A stretch of DNA of 44,381 nt from an uncultured Paracoccaceae bacterium (lineage in GTDB: Bacteria > Pseudomonadota > Alphaproteobacteria > Rhodobacterales > Rhodobacteraceae): NCBI GenBank assembly GCA_937864535.1, contig CALMJS010000013.1, forward strand, positions 1 to 44,381, in the 5' to 3' direction. Positions 15,477-29,195 of the stretch are shown one piece after another. The position numbers and the translations under genes were made by a program. Position 1 is the stretch's first letter. Every line of letters starts with the position of its first letter. The notes below the pieces were generated by a model. It was given only the letters and a program-made list of their open reading frames with translations. It did no database searches and was not told the origin of the DNA.

Positions 15477-15529
15477 ACCCCCGAGGTATTTGGGGAAAGA
15501 TGAAAAGCATCCCCTTGGAGACGAAGACC

Positions 15530-16426
15530 ATGATTCAATTCGGCACGAACCCTATTGCTTGGGCCAATGACGACGACCAGTCGATCGGCGCGGATATCGC
15601 GACCGACCGCATTTTGCACGAGGCCGGGCGGTTGATCGGGTTCGACGGTATCGAGAACGGCCATCGTTGGCCCGACGATGGCGCGGCGATAAAGTCGTTG
15701 CTGGGCGGCTATGGCCTGAAGTTTATTTCCGGCTGGTATTCGACCGAACTGTTGGTGCGCTCTGTCGAAGAGGAGATCGTCGCCGTTCAGCACCATCTGG
15801 CCAAGCTGAAGGCCAATGACTGCAAGGTCATGATTGTCTGCGAGACGTCGAACGCGATCCATGGCGATGTCGCCAAGCCGGTGAACGACCGTCCGACCCT
15901 GAGCGATGCCGAGATGGTGGCATTCTGCGCGAAGCTGGAGCAGTTCGCCGCCTATCTGGCGGGCGAGGGGCTGACGCTGGTTTATCACCACCATATGGGC
16001 ACGATCATCGAAAGCGCCGAGGAGATCGACGCGCTGATGGCCAACACCGGCCCGCATGTGCATCTGCTGTTTGATGCCGGTCACTGTACCTTTGGCGGTG
16101 GCAACCCGGTCGAGGTGCTGAAAAAGCATGTTGGCCGTGTGCGCCATTTCCATGCCAAGAACATCCGCCCCGCCATCACGGCCAAGGTCCGTGCCGAGGG
16201 CTGGTCGTTCCTGCAAGGGGTTGTCGGCGGCGCATTTACCGTTCCGGGCGACCAGGAGGGCGGCGTGGATTTCGATCCTTTGCTGGGCATTCTGGCGGAC
16301 AACGGCTATGACGGTTGGATCGTGATCGAGGCCGAGCAGGATCCGAACGTGCGCAACCCGCTGCTGTATCAGACCCTTGGCCTGCACACGCTCAAGCGTA
16401 TTGCCAAGGAAAAGGGCCTAATCTGA
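15530..16426 (+). CDS. iolE: Inosose dehydratase
   Basis: 298 residues, a TIM barrel of the AP-endonuclease-2 family. It begins [16 protein letters not shown], the characteristic IolE N-terminus. The conserved lower half includes HHHMGT, LFDAGH (metal-binding Asp and His), FHAKNIR and the C-terminal VIEAEQDP. It dehydrates 2-keto-myo-inositol to the trihydroxycyclohexane-dione used by IolD. In-frame ATGs at 15500 and 15452 would add 10 and 26 residues; ATG 15530 with GGAG at 15517-15520 gives the usual length. The stop overlaps the start of the small membrane-protein gene by 1 base (TGATG). Confidence 0.93.
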   Translation: MIQFGTNPIAWANDDDQSIGADIATDRILHEAGRLIGFDGIENGHRWPDDGAAIKSLLGGYGLKFISGWYSTELLVRSVEEEIVAVQHHLAKLKANDCKVMIVCETSNAIHGDVAKPVNDRPTLSDAEMVAFCAKLEQFAAYLAGEGLTLVYHHHMGTIIESAEEIDALMANTGPHVHLLFDAGHCTFGGGNPVEVLKKHVGRVRHFHAKNIRPAITAKVRAEGWSFLQGVVGGAFTVPGDQEGGVDFDPLLGILADNGYDGWIVIEAEQDPNVRNPLLYQTLGLHTLKRIAKEKGLI

Positions 16427-16638
16427 TGAAATTGATCGACGTTCAGCACCCGTGGTTTGTTCCTATCTATCGTCGGGTGCTGGTCGTCGCTGTCTGTGTG
16501 GGCTGGGCGGTGGCTGAACTGGTCTGGGGCGAGGTGTTCTGGGCGATGCTGTTCGGTGCGACCGGTATCTATTGCGCCTATCAATTGTTCTGGGCCTTTG
16601 ACCCCAAAGAGCCCGAAGAAAGGAAGAAAGATGGCTGA
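16426..16638 (+). CDS. Small membrane protein between iolE and iolB
   Basis: 70 residues. The sequence has a short polar start ([17 protein letters not shown]), two hydrophobic segments at about 17-33 and 38-58, and a charged C-terminus (DPKEPEERKKDG). It resembles short DUF3329-like membrane proteins, but that assignment is from memory and weak. It overlaps iolE by 1 base and iolB by 8 bases, so it must be translated with them. Sandwiched between two inositol enzymes, it may relate to transport or to anchoring of an enzyme, but no function can be assigned. Codon use is like that of its neighbours. Confidence 0.75.
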   Translation: MKLIDVQHPWFVPIYRRVLVVAVCVGWAVAELVWGEVFWAMLFGATGIYCAYQLFWAFDPKEPEERKKDG

Positions 16639-17437
16639 CCTTCTGCGCAAACCCTTTGGGACCCATGGCAAGGTGCACGAGATCACTCCGCACAATGCCG
16701 GCTGGCGCTATGTGGGGTTTTCGCTCTACCGGTTGCGGGCGGGTGAAACCGTGGGCGAGGCGACCGGAGCCAACGAAGTCATCCTCGTGATGATCGAGGG
16801 CAAGGCCGAGATGACCGCCGCGGGTCAGGTCTGGGGTGAATTGGGCGAGCGGATGAACGTGTTTGAAAAGACACCGCCGCATTGTCTCTATGTGCCCAAC
16901 GGTCAATCGTGGGAGGCCACCGCCACCACCGACTGCACGATTGCGGTCTGTGCGGCCCCCGGCAAAGGTGGCCATGCCGCCCGCCGTATCGGCCCCGATG
17001 GCATCACACTGACGCAACGCGGCAAGGGCAATAACACGCGGTTCATCAACAATATTGCCATGGAGAACGAGGACTATTGCGATAGCCTGCTGGTGACCGA
17101 AGTGTTCACGCCCGATGGCAACTGGTCGTCCTATCCGTCGCATCGGCATGATGAGGATGATTTTCCGACTATCACCTATCTCGAAGAGACCTATTACCAC
17201 CGTCTCAATCCCGGCGACGGGTTCGGAATCCAGCGGGTCTATACCGAAGACGGCACATTGGATGAAACCATGGCGGTAAAGGATGGTGACGTTGTGCTGG
17301 TTCCCCGTGGGCACCACCCCTGCGGTGCGCCCTACGGGTTCGAGATGTATTACCTGAACGTGATGGCCGGGCCGCGTCGCAATTGGCGGTTTATTCCCGA
17401 TCCGGCAGTCAAATGGATCATGGAGCGGGACGCCTGA
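16631..17437 (+). CDS. iolB: 5-deoxy-glucuronate isomerase
   Basis: 268 residues, a bicupin. Both halves show cupin cores, including YPSHRHDEDDF near residue 170 with the expected metal-binding histidines, and the C-terminal VPRGHHPCGAPYGF. It converts 5-deoxyglucuronate to 5-dehydro-2-deoxygluconate, which IolC then phosphorylates. ATG 16631 follows GGAAGAAAG and overlaps the small upstream gene by 8 bases. The longer open frame upstream is a shadow of that gene. It is the last gene of the iol operon and is followed by a terminator. Confidence 0.94.
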   Translation: MADLLRKPFGTHGKVHEITPHNAGWRYVGFSLYRLRAGETVGEATGANEVILVMIEGKAEMTAAGQVWGELGERMNVFEKTPPHCLYVPNGQSWEATATTDCTIAVCAAPGKGGHAARRIGPDGITLTQRGKGNNTRFINNIAMENEDYCDSLLVTEVFTPDGNWSSYPSHRHDEDDFPTITYLEETYYHRLNPGDGFGIQRVYTEDGTLDETMAVKDGDVVLVPRGHHPCGAPYGFEMYYLNVMAGPRRNWRFIPDPAVKWIMERDA

Positions 17438-17524
17438 TTCGATCTGGCGGCCGGGCAGGAACGGCGGGATTTCTCTGCGTAGGCCCCCAGTTTAGGGGGC
17501 AAAAATCCTCTCTCCCCTACGTGG

Positions 17525-17564
17525 AAAAACAGGGCACGGTCACGTCTGTGATCGCGCCTTTTTT
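17525..17564. terminator. Probable bidirectional terminator of iol and glg-pgm transcripts
   Basis: GGTCAC (17538-17543), loop GTCT and GTGATC (17548-17553) form a 6-bp stem with one G-U. An outer AGGGC/GCCTT stem follows across a small internal loop, then six T (17559-17564) on the plus strand. On the minus strand the same stem is followed by TGTTTTT (A-run 17525-17529). It can end iolB transcription, and also transcription from pgm that has passed through the small gene at 17657. A nearer hairpin GCCCCC/GGGGGC (17483-17500) has no T-run. Confidence 0.65.
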
Positions 17565-17571
17565 GTGGTTT

Positions 17572-17605
17572 CAAAGGTATACTTTGTAATATCGGACTAT
17601 TCCGA
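17572..17605 (+). promoter_or_regulatory. AT-rich region with two small palindromes before the 82-residue protein gene
   Basis: CAAAG-GTATA-CTTTG (17572-17586) and TCGGA-CTAT-TCCGA (17592-17605) are perfect 5-bp inverted repeats. They lie in a markedly AT-rich 90-base segment (about 17566-17656) that contains several TATA-like stretches. This looks like a dedicated promoter/operator for the downstream short gene and stands out from the surrounding GC-rich DNA. Confidence 0.4.
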
Positions 17606-17656
17606 CGCATATTTTGATATACGATTGCGACATATATCATCCTTTTGAGGGTTATT

Positions 17657-21623
<3,967 letters not shown>

Positions 21624-21627
<4 letters not shown>

Positions 21628-23054
21628 GCTTTGGTCAGGATGTCCCTATACAGCGCGGCGTAGCGGGCCGCCGAGGGGCCCCAGTCCACGGCCTGCGCCA
21701 TTGCGTTCCGTTGCATCCGTTCCCATGTTCCGCTGTCGGCGTAAAGATCGCATAGCCGGTTCAAGGCATTATGAAGCGATCCGACCGTCACAGGGCTGAA
21801 TTGAACGCCGGTCGCCACCCCAGATGCTAGCGCCATGGGCGATGCATTGATCACCGTATCCGCCAGCCCGCCGGTCAGCGCCACGCAGGGGATCGTGCCA
21901 TAGCGCAGCCCGTAGAGCTGGGTCAGACCGCAGGGTTCAAACCGCGACGGCACCAGAATAGCATCCCCGCCCGCCATCATCCGGTGGCTCAGCGGTTCGT
22001 CATAGCCGATCCGCACCGCGACATTGGGGTGTTTGCCCGCCTCTTTGTAGGCGGCCTCTAGCTGCGCACTGCCCGAGCCGAGTAGCGCCAGTTGCCCCCC
22101 GCGATGCAGCAGGGTCGGCAGCGCCTCGAGCAAGAGATCCAAGCCCTTTTGTTCGGTCAATCGCGACACGACAACGCACAGCGGCCCATCCGCCTGCGGC
22201 AGTCCCAGTTCGTCGCGCAGGGCGGCGGTGGCCTTGGCCTTGCCGCGCGGGGTTTTGTAGGTCTGGATATTGGGGTCTGTGGCGGGGTTCCATGTGTCCG
22301 TGTCGATGCCGTTCAGAATGCCCGACAGGTCATCGCGCCGAAACCGCATCACCCCGTCAAAGCCCATGCCGAATTGATCGGTCATCAATTCCTCGGCGTA
22401 GGTGGGGGAGACGGTAGTCAGGCGGTCCGCGGCCATCAGTCCGGCCTTGAGCGCGGAAATCTTGCCCCAGAATTCAAACCCGTCCTGCGTGAACCGCGCC
22501 GGGTTGAGGCGGAGTTTGTCCAGCTTGGACGGGTCGGCGATACCATGAAAGGCGATGTTGTGGATGGTCATCACCGTGCCGACCTGACCGGTTCCTCCCA
22601 TCGCCGTTAGGTATTCGGTCATCAGACCTGCCTGCCAGTCGTGGCCGTGCAGGATATCCGGCCGCCAGCCATCGATGCCGTTCATCGCGATAAACGCCGC
22701 CACCCAGCACAGCGCGGCAAAGCGTTCGGGGTTGTCCGGCCAATCCTTGCCCGAGGGGGCGAGGTAGATATTCCCGGCGCGATTATAGAGATGCGCCGCC
22801 TCTAGGATCAGCAGATCCAGACCGCCGACATTGGCGGCCAAGATCCGCGCGTCCCCGCCAAAGAGGTCCGGCAGGGACAGGATGACCTTGGCCTTGTCGG
22901 TGCGCTGAATGACTTGGGGATAGCCGGGAACTAGGGTCCGCATCCGCACCCCGTGATCCATCAGCGCGAGGGGCAGCGCCCCCGCGACATCCGCCAGCCC
23001 GCCGGTTTTCACCAGCGGCGCACATTCAGAGACTACCGACAGGACCTGTGTCAT
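21624..23054 (-). CDS. glgA: Glycogen synthase (ADP-glucose)
   Basis: 476 residues, GT5 family. The N-terminal KTGGLADV motif (Lys16) binds ADP-glucose, the middle holds HGHDWQAGL, and the C-terminal half has the [12 protein letters not shown] nucleotide-sugar loop. It extends alpha-1,4 glucan chains using ADP-glucose from GlgC. The open frame begins 24 codons earlier inside glgC; ATG 23054 gives the correct family N-terminus and overlaps the glgC stop as ATGA (23051-23054). The same 4-base overlap occurs with glgX downstream, so C, A and X are translationally coupled. Confidence 0.95.
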
Positions 23055-24325
23055 TTGCTTGCAGCCCTCCGGTCGAGCATGTCCTGGGTGATCAGCGTCG
23101 TGCCCTTGGCCGTGACGCGGAACCACTTGGCATCCTCAATCGGGTCTTCGCCGACGACCAGGCCGTCGGGAATGATCACGCCGCGGTCGATCACCACCTT
23201 GCGCAGGCGGGCATTGCGATTGACCGTCACATAGGGCAGCACCACCGCATGATCGAGCACGGCATAGGAATTGGTATGCACCTCTGTAAAGAGCAGCGAA
23301 TTGCGCACCTCGGTCCCGGAAATGATACAGCCGCCGGACACCATCGACGAAATCGCGACGCCGCGGCGATCCTTTTCATCATGGATGAATTTTGCGGGCG
23401 GGACGGATTCCGAATAGGTCCAGATCGGCCATTCGGTATCCCAGAGATTCAGTTCCGGGGTAAAGTTCGTCAGGTCGATATTCGCCTCCCAGAAGGCGTC
23501 AATCGTCCCGACGTCCTTCCAATAGGCCGGAGCGTCCGGGTTGCGCACACAGCTATCGGTGAACCGATGCGCCATCGCCTTGCCGTTCTTGACGATCATC
23601 GGGATCAGGTCGTTGCCGAAATCATGGCTGGAGTTGGGATCGTTGGCATCCTCGATCAGCAATTCACGCAGATATTTCCACGTAAAGACATAGATCCCCA
23701 TCGAGGCCAGCGCCTGCGTCGGGTCCTCTGGCGTGGCGGGCGGGTCCTTGGGTTTTTCGAGGAACGAGGTGATCCGGCCATTGGCGTCCGTCGCCATCAC
23801 GCCAAAGGCGGTCGCCTCGGCGCGCGGGACGGTCAGACAGCCGATGGTGACATCCGCGCCGCTCTCGGCGTGCTGGCGGATCATCACCTCATAGTCCATT
23901 TTATAGATGTGATCCCCGGCAAGGATCACAATGTAATCAACATCATAGCTATCGACGATGTCGATGTTCTGGGCGACGGCATCGGCGGTGCCGCGATACC
24001 ACATGCTCTCGTCCATGCGCTGCGAGGCAGGCAGGATATCCAGAAATTCGTTGCGTTCCGCGCGGAAAAAGTTCCAGCCGCGCTGGACGTGGCGGATCAG
24101 GCTGTGGGCCTTGTACTGGGTGGCTAGCGCGATTTTGCGAATGCCAGAGTTCATGGCATTCGACAGGGCAAAGTCGATGATCCGGGTCTTGCCGCCAAAA
24201 TAGACGGCAGGTTTCACGCGGCGGTCGGTCAGTTCGTGCAGTCGGCTGCCGCGTCCCCCCGCCAGAATAAAGGCCATCGACCGTTGTGTCAGTCGACGTT
24301 GTTGTGCGGTTGTCTGTTGCGCCAT
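23051..24325 (-). CDS. glgC: Glucose-1-phosphate adenylyltransferase
   Basis: 424 residues. The nucleotidyltransferase core starts at [11 protein letters not shown], with an arginine-rich lead-in (about residues 5-17) as in allosterically controlled ADP-glucose pyrophosphorylases. WYRGTADAV marks the ATP site, and a left-handed beta-helix domain lies at about 290-424. It makes ADP-glucose, the committed step of glycogen synthesis. In this family fructose-6-phosphate and/or fructose 1,6-bisphosphate are common activators, which is notable given the fructose importer upstream. A TTG start 15 bases upstream is possible, but ATG 24325 has GGGAGG 7 bases before it. Confidence 0.95.
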   Translation of the reverse strand: MAQQTTAQQRRLTQRSMAFILAGGRGSRLHELTDRRVKPAVYFGGKTRIIDFALSNAMNSGIRKIALATQYKAHSLIRHVQRGWNFFRAERNEFLDILPASQRMDESMWYRGTADAVAQNIDIVDSYDVDYIVILAGDHIYKMDYEVMIRQHAESGADVTIGCLTVPRAEATAFGVMATDANGRITSFLEKPKDPPATPEDPTQALASMGIYVFTWKYLRELLIEDANDPNSSHDFGNDLIPMIVKNGKAMAHRFTDSCVRNPDAPAYWKDVGTIDAFWEANIDLTNFTPELNLWDTEWPIWTYSESVPPAKFIHDEKDRRGVAISSMVSGGCIISGTEVRNSLLFTEVHTNSYAVLDHAVVLPYVTVNRNARLRKVVIDRGVIIPDGLVVGEDPIEDAKWFRVTAKGTTLITQDMLDRRAASK

Positions 24326-24343
24326 GTTTGGTCCTCCCAATCC

Positions 24344-26527
24344 TCAGGTCCGTTCGGCGATAAAAATGACTGCCGACAGCGCCGGCAGGGTGACCCGGAT
24401 GCTGGCCGGTTGGCCGAGTGCCGGGTCGTTGGTTGCGTCAACTCCTCCTAGGTTGCCGCGATTAGCGCCGCCATAAATGGCCGCGTCGGTGTTCAAGGCT
24501 TCGCGCCAATGGCCCGTATGCGGAACGCCGATCCGATAGTCATGCCGTTCCACCGGGGTCATGTTCAGGGCGACGACCACGACCGGGTCCTCCGGGTTGC
24601 CACGGCGCAGATAGGTAAACACCGATTGTTCGGTATTGCCGCCGTCGATCCAGTCGAACCCTTCGCGCATGCAGTCCAGTTCATGCAGCGCAGGCGTGCC
24701 GCGATAGAGCGCGTTCAGGTCCCGCACCAATCGCTGCATTCCCGCATGTTCGGGGCGGTCCAGCAGGTCCCAATCCAGCTGGCGGTCGTGGTTCCATTCC
24801 CGCAACTGGGCAAATTCGCAGCCCATAAACAGCAGTTTCTTGCCCGGATGGGTCCACATGAACCCATAGTAGGCGCGCAGGTTCGCGAATTTCTGCCACG
24901 CATCACCGGGCATTTTCTCGATCATCGCGCCCTTGCCGTGGACCACTTCGTCGTGGCTGATCGGCAGGATAAAGTTCTCGGTATAGGCGTAGTCGATGCC
25001 GAATGTGATCTGATGGTGGTGGTATTTGCGGTGGATCGGCTCGAACGACATGTAGGACAGGGTGTCGTTCATCCATCCCATGTTCCATTTGTAGCCAAAG
25101 CCCAGACCGCCTACTTCGACCGGGCTGGACACTTGCGGAAACGCGGTGCTCTCTTCGGCGACGGTCATGATGCCGGAATTGATCGCATAGGCGGCGGTGT
25201 TCATGCGGCGCATCATGTCGATGGCCTCATAGTTTTCGCGCCCGCCGTCCTTGTTCGGGACCCATTCGCCGGGGGCGCGGGAATAATCGCGATAGAGCAT
25301 CGAGGCCACCGCATCCACGCGCAGCCCGTCGATGTGATATTCCTCTAGCCAGTAAACAGCGTTGGAAATCAGATAGTTGGCAACCTCACCCCGGCCATAG
25401 TTATAGATCAGGGTGTTCCAGTCCTGATGGAACCCTTCGCGCGGGTCCTCGTGTTCATAGAGCGCGGTGCCGTCAAATTGCCCCAGCCCGTGGGCATCGG
25501 TCGGAAAATGCCCGGGCACCCAGTCGATCAGCACACCCAGACCGGCCCGATGCGCGGCGTCGATCAGGTCTCGAAATTCATGTGGCGGACCAAATCGCGT
25601 GGTGGGCGCATACATGCCCACCGGCTGATAACCCCAAGACCCGTCGAACGGAAACTCGGACACTGGCAGGAACTCGATATGGGTAAAGCCCATGTCCTTG
25701 ACGTAATCGACCAGTTCGACCGCGGCTTCGCGGTAGGATAGCGGGCGCCCCCCGTCATCAGAGCGCCGCCGCCACGATCCCAGATGCACCTCGTAGATGG
25801 AAATCGGCGCCTGCCGCTGGTTCAGGGCCGCCCGCTTGGACATCCAGTCGCCGTCGCGCCAGCCATAGCCGGTAATATCGCGGACCACACTGGCGGTTTC
25901 GGGGGGATGCTGCGCACCGAACCCGACCGGATCGGCCTTTAGCCGTTGCTGACCATCCTGACCGAGGATGTCGTATTTATAACGGGTCCCTTCGCCGACG
26001 TGCGGAATAAAGATTTCCCAAACGCCGCTGGCCCCGCGCCGACGCATGACGTGACGGCGGCCATCCCAATGGTTCATATCGCCCACGACGGACACGCGGC
26101 GGGCATTCGGGGCCCAGACCGCGAAATGCGTCCCGGGCACATCGTCATGGGTGACGACATGCGCGCCAAGTGCCTTCCACAGGCGTTGATAGGTCCCTTC
26201 GGCCAGATAATATTCGTCCTCGGCCGTTAGAACCGGGCCAAAGCGATAGGGGTCCTCATAGGTCCAAGTCGCCCCATCCGCGCCAGTGCCGCGCAGCAGA
26301 TACCGCCCGGACGGGACCACGCCGGAAAATACCGCGCCAGCCTGCCGGGGCAGGGGATGGGCGGTGCCGTCGATCACCGCCTCCAGCCGGTCGGCGCCCG
26401 GATCTATGGCCGTCACCCAGCGTTCGCTGTCGCGTTCATGGGGTCCGAGAATGGCGAATGGGTCAGGGAAATGACCAGAATTGAGATTGTCGAGAATCTC
26501 TGCGGTGAGATGCGGTGCAGCCTTCAT
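24344..26527 (-). CDS. glgB: 1,4-alpha-glucan branching enzyme
   Basis: 727 residues, GH13. N-terminal CBM48 modules (about 15-110 and 115-220), catalytic barrel with nucleophile Asp405 in [10 protein letters not shown] and acid Glu458 in MTVAEES (the same numbers as E. coli GlgB, 728 residues), and a C-terminal all-beta domain. It creates the alpha-1,6 branches of glycogen. It heads the glg block and ends 18 bases before glgC. The ribosome-binding site before ATG 26527 is poor (AACTCGGACTT). The start lies only 48 bases after the frcK stop, with no clear promoter between. Confidence 0.95.
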   Translation of the reverse strand: MKAAPHLTAEILDNLNSGHFPDPFAILGPHERDSERWVTAIDPGADRLEAVIDGTAHPLPRQAGAVFSGVVPSGRYLLRGTGADGATWTYEDPYRFGPVLTAEDEYYLAEGTYQRLWKALGAHVVTHDDVPGTHFAVWAPNARRVSVVGDMNHWDGRRHVMRRRGASGVWEIFIPHVGEGTRYKYDILGQDGQQRLKADPVGFGAQHPPETASVVRDITGYGWRDGDWMSKRAALNQRQAPISIYEVHLGSWRRRSDDGGRPLSYREAAVELVDYVKDMGFTHIEFLPVSEFPFDGSWGYQPVGMYAPTTRFGPPHEFRDLIDAAHRAGLGVLIDWVPGHFPTDAHGLGQFDGTALYEHEDPREGFHQDWNTLIYNYGRGEVANYLISNAVYWLEEYHIDGLRVDAVASMLYRDYSRAPGEWVPNKDGGRENYEAIDMMRRMNTAAYAINSGIMTVAEESTAFPQVSSPVEVGGLGFGYKWNMGWMNDTLSYMSFEPIHRKYHHHQITFGIDYAYTENFILPISHDEVVHGKGAMIEKMPGDAWQKFANLRAYYGFMWTHPGKKLLFMGCEFAQLREWNHDRQLDWDLLDRPEHAGMQRLVRDLNALYRGTPALHELDCMREGFDWIDGGNTEQSVFTYLRRGNPEDPVVVVALNMTPVERHDYRIGVPHTGHWREALNTDAAIYGGANRGNLGGVDATNDPALGQPASIRVTLPALSAVIFIAERT

Positions 26528-26560
26528 AAGTCCGAGTTTATGACGGATTTTTTGCAGAGC

Positions 26561-26577
26561 AACCGCAATCGGCGGTT
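26561..26577 (-). other. Small hairpin at the frcK/glgB junction
   Basis: AACCGC (26561-26566) and GCGGTT (26572-26577) form a 6-bp stem with a 5-base loop that overlaps the frcK stop codon. On the minus strand it is followed by GCTCTGC and only then by an A-run, so it is not a good intrinsic terminator. Read-through from frcK into glgB is therefore plausible. Confidence 0.45.
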
Positions 26578-27217
26578 ACTTTTCAGGAAGTCCGCTCAAG
26601 GTTATGTTGCAGGGCAGCGCATGGTCGATCACACGCTGGGCGTTCGGGATATCGTTGCTCTCGGCACGGCGCAGAGCGTTTGTCGCGGAATGGTTCAACG
26701 ACAGCCAGCGCTGGATCAGGCGGGCCCGCAATTCAGGCATCGGCACGTCCCAGCGAATGGTCAGATCCCATAGCGGCGCCAGATCGGACCACGGGGATTC
26801 GTCGAACATCAGATAGTTGCCTTCGACGATCACCACGCGGGTATCGGCGCTGACATAGCCCGCGCCGGCAATGGCGATATCGCGGGGGCGGTCAAAGACA
26901 GGGTAGATGATATCCTCTCCGGCCTTGAGGCGGCGGATCAGATGGCAAAACCCGTGCGAGTCAAAGGTTTCCGGCGCGCCCTTGCGCGGCAGTAGCCCGC
27001 GCGCATCCAGAATGCGGTTGTCCAGATGGAACCCGTCCATCGGGACAACCTCGCTGTCGATTTTCTTGAGCCTGAGACGCCGCAGCACCTCGGCCGAGAG
27101 GGTGGACTTGCCCGACGCGGGGGCGCCTGTGATGGCAACCAAAATCCTGTCAGAGTTGCCACGCGCGCTGTCGATGGCGTCCAAAACAAGGTTCACTTTG
27201 GCGGTCAAGTCCTGCAC
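26576..27217 (-). CDS. frcK: P-loop sugar kinase of the fructose operon
   Basis: 213 residues, uridine-kinase/phosphoribulokinase-like P-loop fold. Walker A GAPASGKST at 31-39, then FHLDNRILDARG (substrate loop) and later VVIVEGNYLM (Walker-B-like strand). The gene position, last in frcB-C-A-K, is the same as in Sinorhizobium meliloti, where FrcK is the kinase encoded with the fructose importer. It presumably phosphorylates incoming fructose or a related sugar; the exact product is not shown by sequence. It starts 9 bases after the frcA stop and ends 48 bases before glgB. Confidence 0.85.
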   Translation of the reverse strand: MQDLTAKVNLVLDAIDSARGNSDRILVAITGAPASGKSTLSAEVLRRLRLKKIDSEVVPMDGFHLDNRILDARGLLPRKGAPETFDSHGFCHLIRRLKAGEDIIYPVFDRPRDIAIAGAGYVSADTRVVIVEGNYLMFDESPWSDLAPLWDLTIRWDVPMPELRARLIQRWLSLNHSATNALRRAESNDIPNAQRVIDHALPCNITLSGLPEK

Positions 27218-27226
27218 GTTTCCCTC

Positions 27227-28012
27227 TTATGCGTCCGCGAGGACGTCCTCTGGTTCCTTTGCCCCGGTCATATAGGCAACGGCATCGGACATGGTATGTT
27301 TTTTCGGATCGATAACGCACAAACGGCTGCCCAGACGGTGCACGTGGATGCGATCCGCAACCTCGAACACATGCGGCATGTTGTGGCTGATCAGGATGAT
27401 CGGAATCCCGCGCGACCGAACGTCGAGGATCAGTTCCAGCACGCGCCGGGATTCCTTGACGCCCAAGGCCGCCGTCGGTTCGTCAAGGATGATCACCTTG
27501 GAGCCAAAGGCCGCAGCCCGCGCCACGGCCACGCCCTGACGTTGGCCCCCCGACAGGGTCTCGACCGCCTGGTTGATGTTCTGGATGGTCATCAACCCCA
27601 GTTCGGACAGCTTTTCGCGGGCGAATTCCTGCATCCGCGCGTGGTCCATTTTCCGCAGCAGTTTGCCCGCCAGACCCGGTTTGCGCCATTCACGGCCAAG
27701 GAACATATTGTCCGCAATCGACAGGGCAGGGGACAGCGCGAGGTTTTGGTAAACCGTCTCGATCCCGGCGTCCCGCGCGTCCTGCGGACTGCGGAAATCG
27801 ACCTTTTTCCCTTCGAGAAAGATCTCGCCGTGGTCGGGGGTCACAGCCCCCGACAGCGCCTTGATCAAGGTGGACTTGCCCGCGCCATTGTCCCCGATCA
27901 CGGCAGTGATTTCGCCGGGGTAGAGGTCGAAGTCCGCGCCGTTCATGGCCACAACGCGGCCATAGCGCTTCATCAATCCACGAGCAGAAAGAACAGGTTG
28001 AACCTTGGTCAT
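27227..28012 (-). CDS. frcA: Fructose ABC transporter ATP-binding protein
   Basis: 261 residues with a single nucleotide-binding domain: Walker A GDNGAGKST at 40-48, signature LSGGQRQ, Walker B VIILDEPTAAL and the LISHNMPH switch region. FrcA proteins are single-domain members of the CUT2 class and function as a homodimer with FrcC. An upstream in-frame ATG (28033) lies inside frcC; ATG 28012 is chosen because it overlaps the frcC stop as ATGA (28009-28012), the usual coupled arrangement. It is visibly homologous to the inositol ATPase at 9710, sharing the GDNGAGKST and DEPTAALGV stretches. Confidence 0.92.
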   Translation of the reverse strand: MTKVQPVLSARGLMKRYGRVVAMNGADFDLYPGEITAVIGDNGAGKSTLIKALSGAVTPDHGEIFLEGKKVDFRSPQDARDAGIETVYQNLALSPALSIADNMFLGREWRKPGLAGKLLRKMDHARMQEFAREKLSELGLMTIQNINQAVETLSGGQRQGVAVARAAAFGSKVIILDEPTAALGVKESRRVLELILDVRSRGIPIILISHNMPHVFEVADRIHVHRLGSRLCVIDPKKHTMSDAVAYMTGAKEPEDVLADA

Positions 28013-29088
28013 TTCGTGGCCCTCCGCAGCCATTGGTCAAGTGCCACAGCGGTGATAACAAGACAGCCCGCCGCGAATTGTTGCCAGTAGTCGTCCACGC
28101 CTGCCAGCGACAGACCGGTGGTGAACACGCCCACGATGATCGCCCCGAGAACCGAACCAACCACCGAACCGCGCCCGCCGAACAGCGAGGTGCCGCCGAT
28201 CACCACAGCAGTGATGGATTGCAGGTTCACATCGTCGAAACCAATCGGAGAGATCGAGCCCACACGACCCGCCGCGACCCAGCCGCCAAAGGCGCAGATC
28301 ACCCCTGCAAAGGCGTAGACCGAAATCAGCGTCGCATTGATGCGGATACCCGACAGCATGGCGGCGTCCGGATCATCGCCGATAGCATGCACATGGCGTC
28401 CCCATGCGGTGTGGTTGAGCATGTACCAAACCAGTGCCGCCAGAACCAGCAGCGCGACCACGCCAAAGGTAATCTGGAACCCGCCCAGCCGGATCGACTG
28501 GCCGAACCAGAGGATCGAGGGGGCCATTTCCTTGATGTCGGCACCGCGGATCGACTGAGAGGCCGAGTACCATAGTTTCAGCGCGGTAAATATCGACAGG
28601 GTGCCAAGCGTCACGATGAACGGCGGCAGCTTGATATGGGTGACGAGGATACCGTTGACCCAGCCCATCAATCCGCCAAAGAACAGGCCGATGAAGACCG
28701 CAAAAAACGGCGGCAGACCAATGTCCACAGCCAGTTTCCCCATGATGATCGACGACAGGACGAGGATAGCACCGACCGAAAGGTCGATACCGGCGGTCAG
28801 GATGATCAGCGTCTGGGCGACGGCGACGATACCAGTGACCGTCACCTGCTTGAGCACCAGGGATAGCGTCCCGGGCGTCAGGAAATTGTTCGCGATCAGG
28901 CCAAAGAACAGCACCGACACGATCAGCACCAGTGCCGGGATCGAGGTCGGATAGTCGCGCAGGAATTTGCGCAGCACATGGATGAACGTCTTGTCATCCT
29001 GTTCAAAGGTGGCGACGGCCTTGTCGGCCTTATCCAGCCCGGCTTCAAATTCGTTGATTGGTTGTTTTGGTGATGTCTCGGTACTCAT
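28009..29088 (-). CDS. frcC: Fructose ABC transporter permease
   Basis: 359 residues, BPD_transp_2 family. A long polar N-terminal extension of about 55 residues (to KFLRDYPTS) precedes the membrane core, which carries the conserved GIDLSVGAI loop and, near the end, GGTSLFGGRGSVVG. It forms the channel for FrcB-delivered sugar. A TTG 69 bases upstream is open in frame but falls inside the hairpin after frcB; ATG 29088, with GGGAACGGGA ahead, is better. It is translationally coupled to frcA. Confidence 0.92.
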   Translation of the reverse strand: MSTETSPKQPINEFEAGLDKADKAVATFEQDDKTFIHVLRKFLRDYPTSIPALVLIVSVLFFGLIANNFLTPGTLSLVLKQVTVTGIVAVAQTLIILTAGIDLSVGAILVLSSIIMGKLAVDIGLPPFFAVFIGLFFGGLMGWVNGILVTHIKLPPFIVTLGTLSIFTALKLWYSASQSIRGADIKEMAPSILWFGQSIRLGGFQITFGVVALLVLAALVWYMLNHTAWGRHVHAIGDDPDAAMLSGIRINATLISVYAFAGVICAFGGWVAAGRVGSISPIGFDDVNLQSITAVVIGGTSLFGGRGSVVGSVLGAIIVGVFTTGLSLAGVDDYWQQFAAGCLVITAVALDQWLRRATK

Positions 29089-29141
29089 ATCGTCCCGTTC
29101 CCTCCCTAGCGTGAGCCCCGTGTCACGCGGTGGTGGATGAA

Positions 29142-29169
29142 TAAAGGGCGGCGCCAAGGCCGCCCTTTA
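29142..29169 (-). other. 11-bp hairpin between frcB and frcC
   Basis: TAAAGGGCGGC (29142-29152) and GCCGCCCTTTA (29159-29169) are exact inverse copies around GCCAAG, an 11-bp stem placed 27 bases after the frcB stop. On the minus strand the stem ends in TTTA, giving a short U-tract. It should cause partial termination or 3' protection, raising frcB mRNA over frcCAK. Confidence 0.8.
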
Positions 29170-29195
29170 CCTGGTCTAGCAGATAAAGAAGGCGA

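Noticed and set aside
17483-17500. GCCCCC/GGGGGC hairpin as the iol terminator
   Set aside because: It is followed by AAAAATCC, not a T-run, on the plus strand, and on the minus strand the T-run is on the wrong side. The structure at 17525-17564 is a better terminator.
26528-26575. Dedicated promoter and terminator separating frcK and glgB
   Set aside because: The 48 bases contain only a 6-bp stem without a U-tract and no convincing -35/-10 pair, so I did not annotate either.
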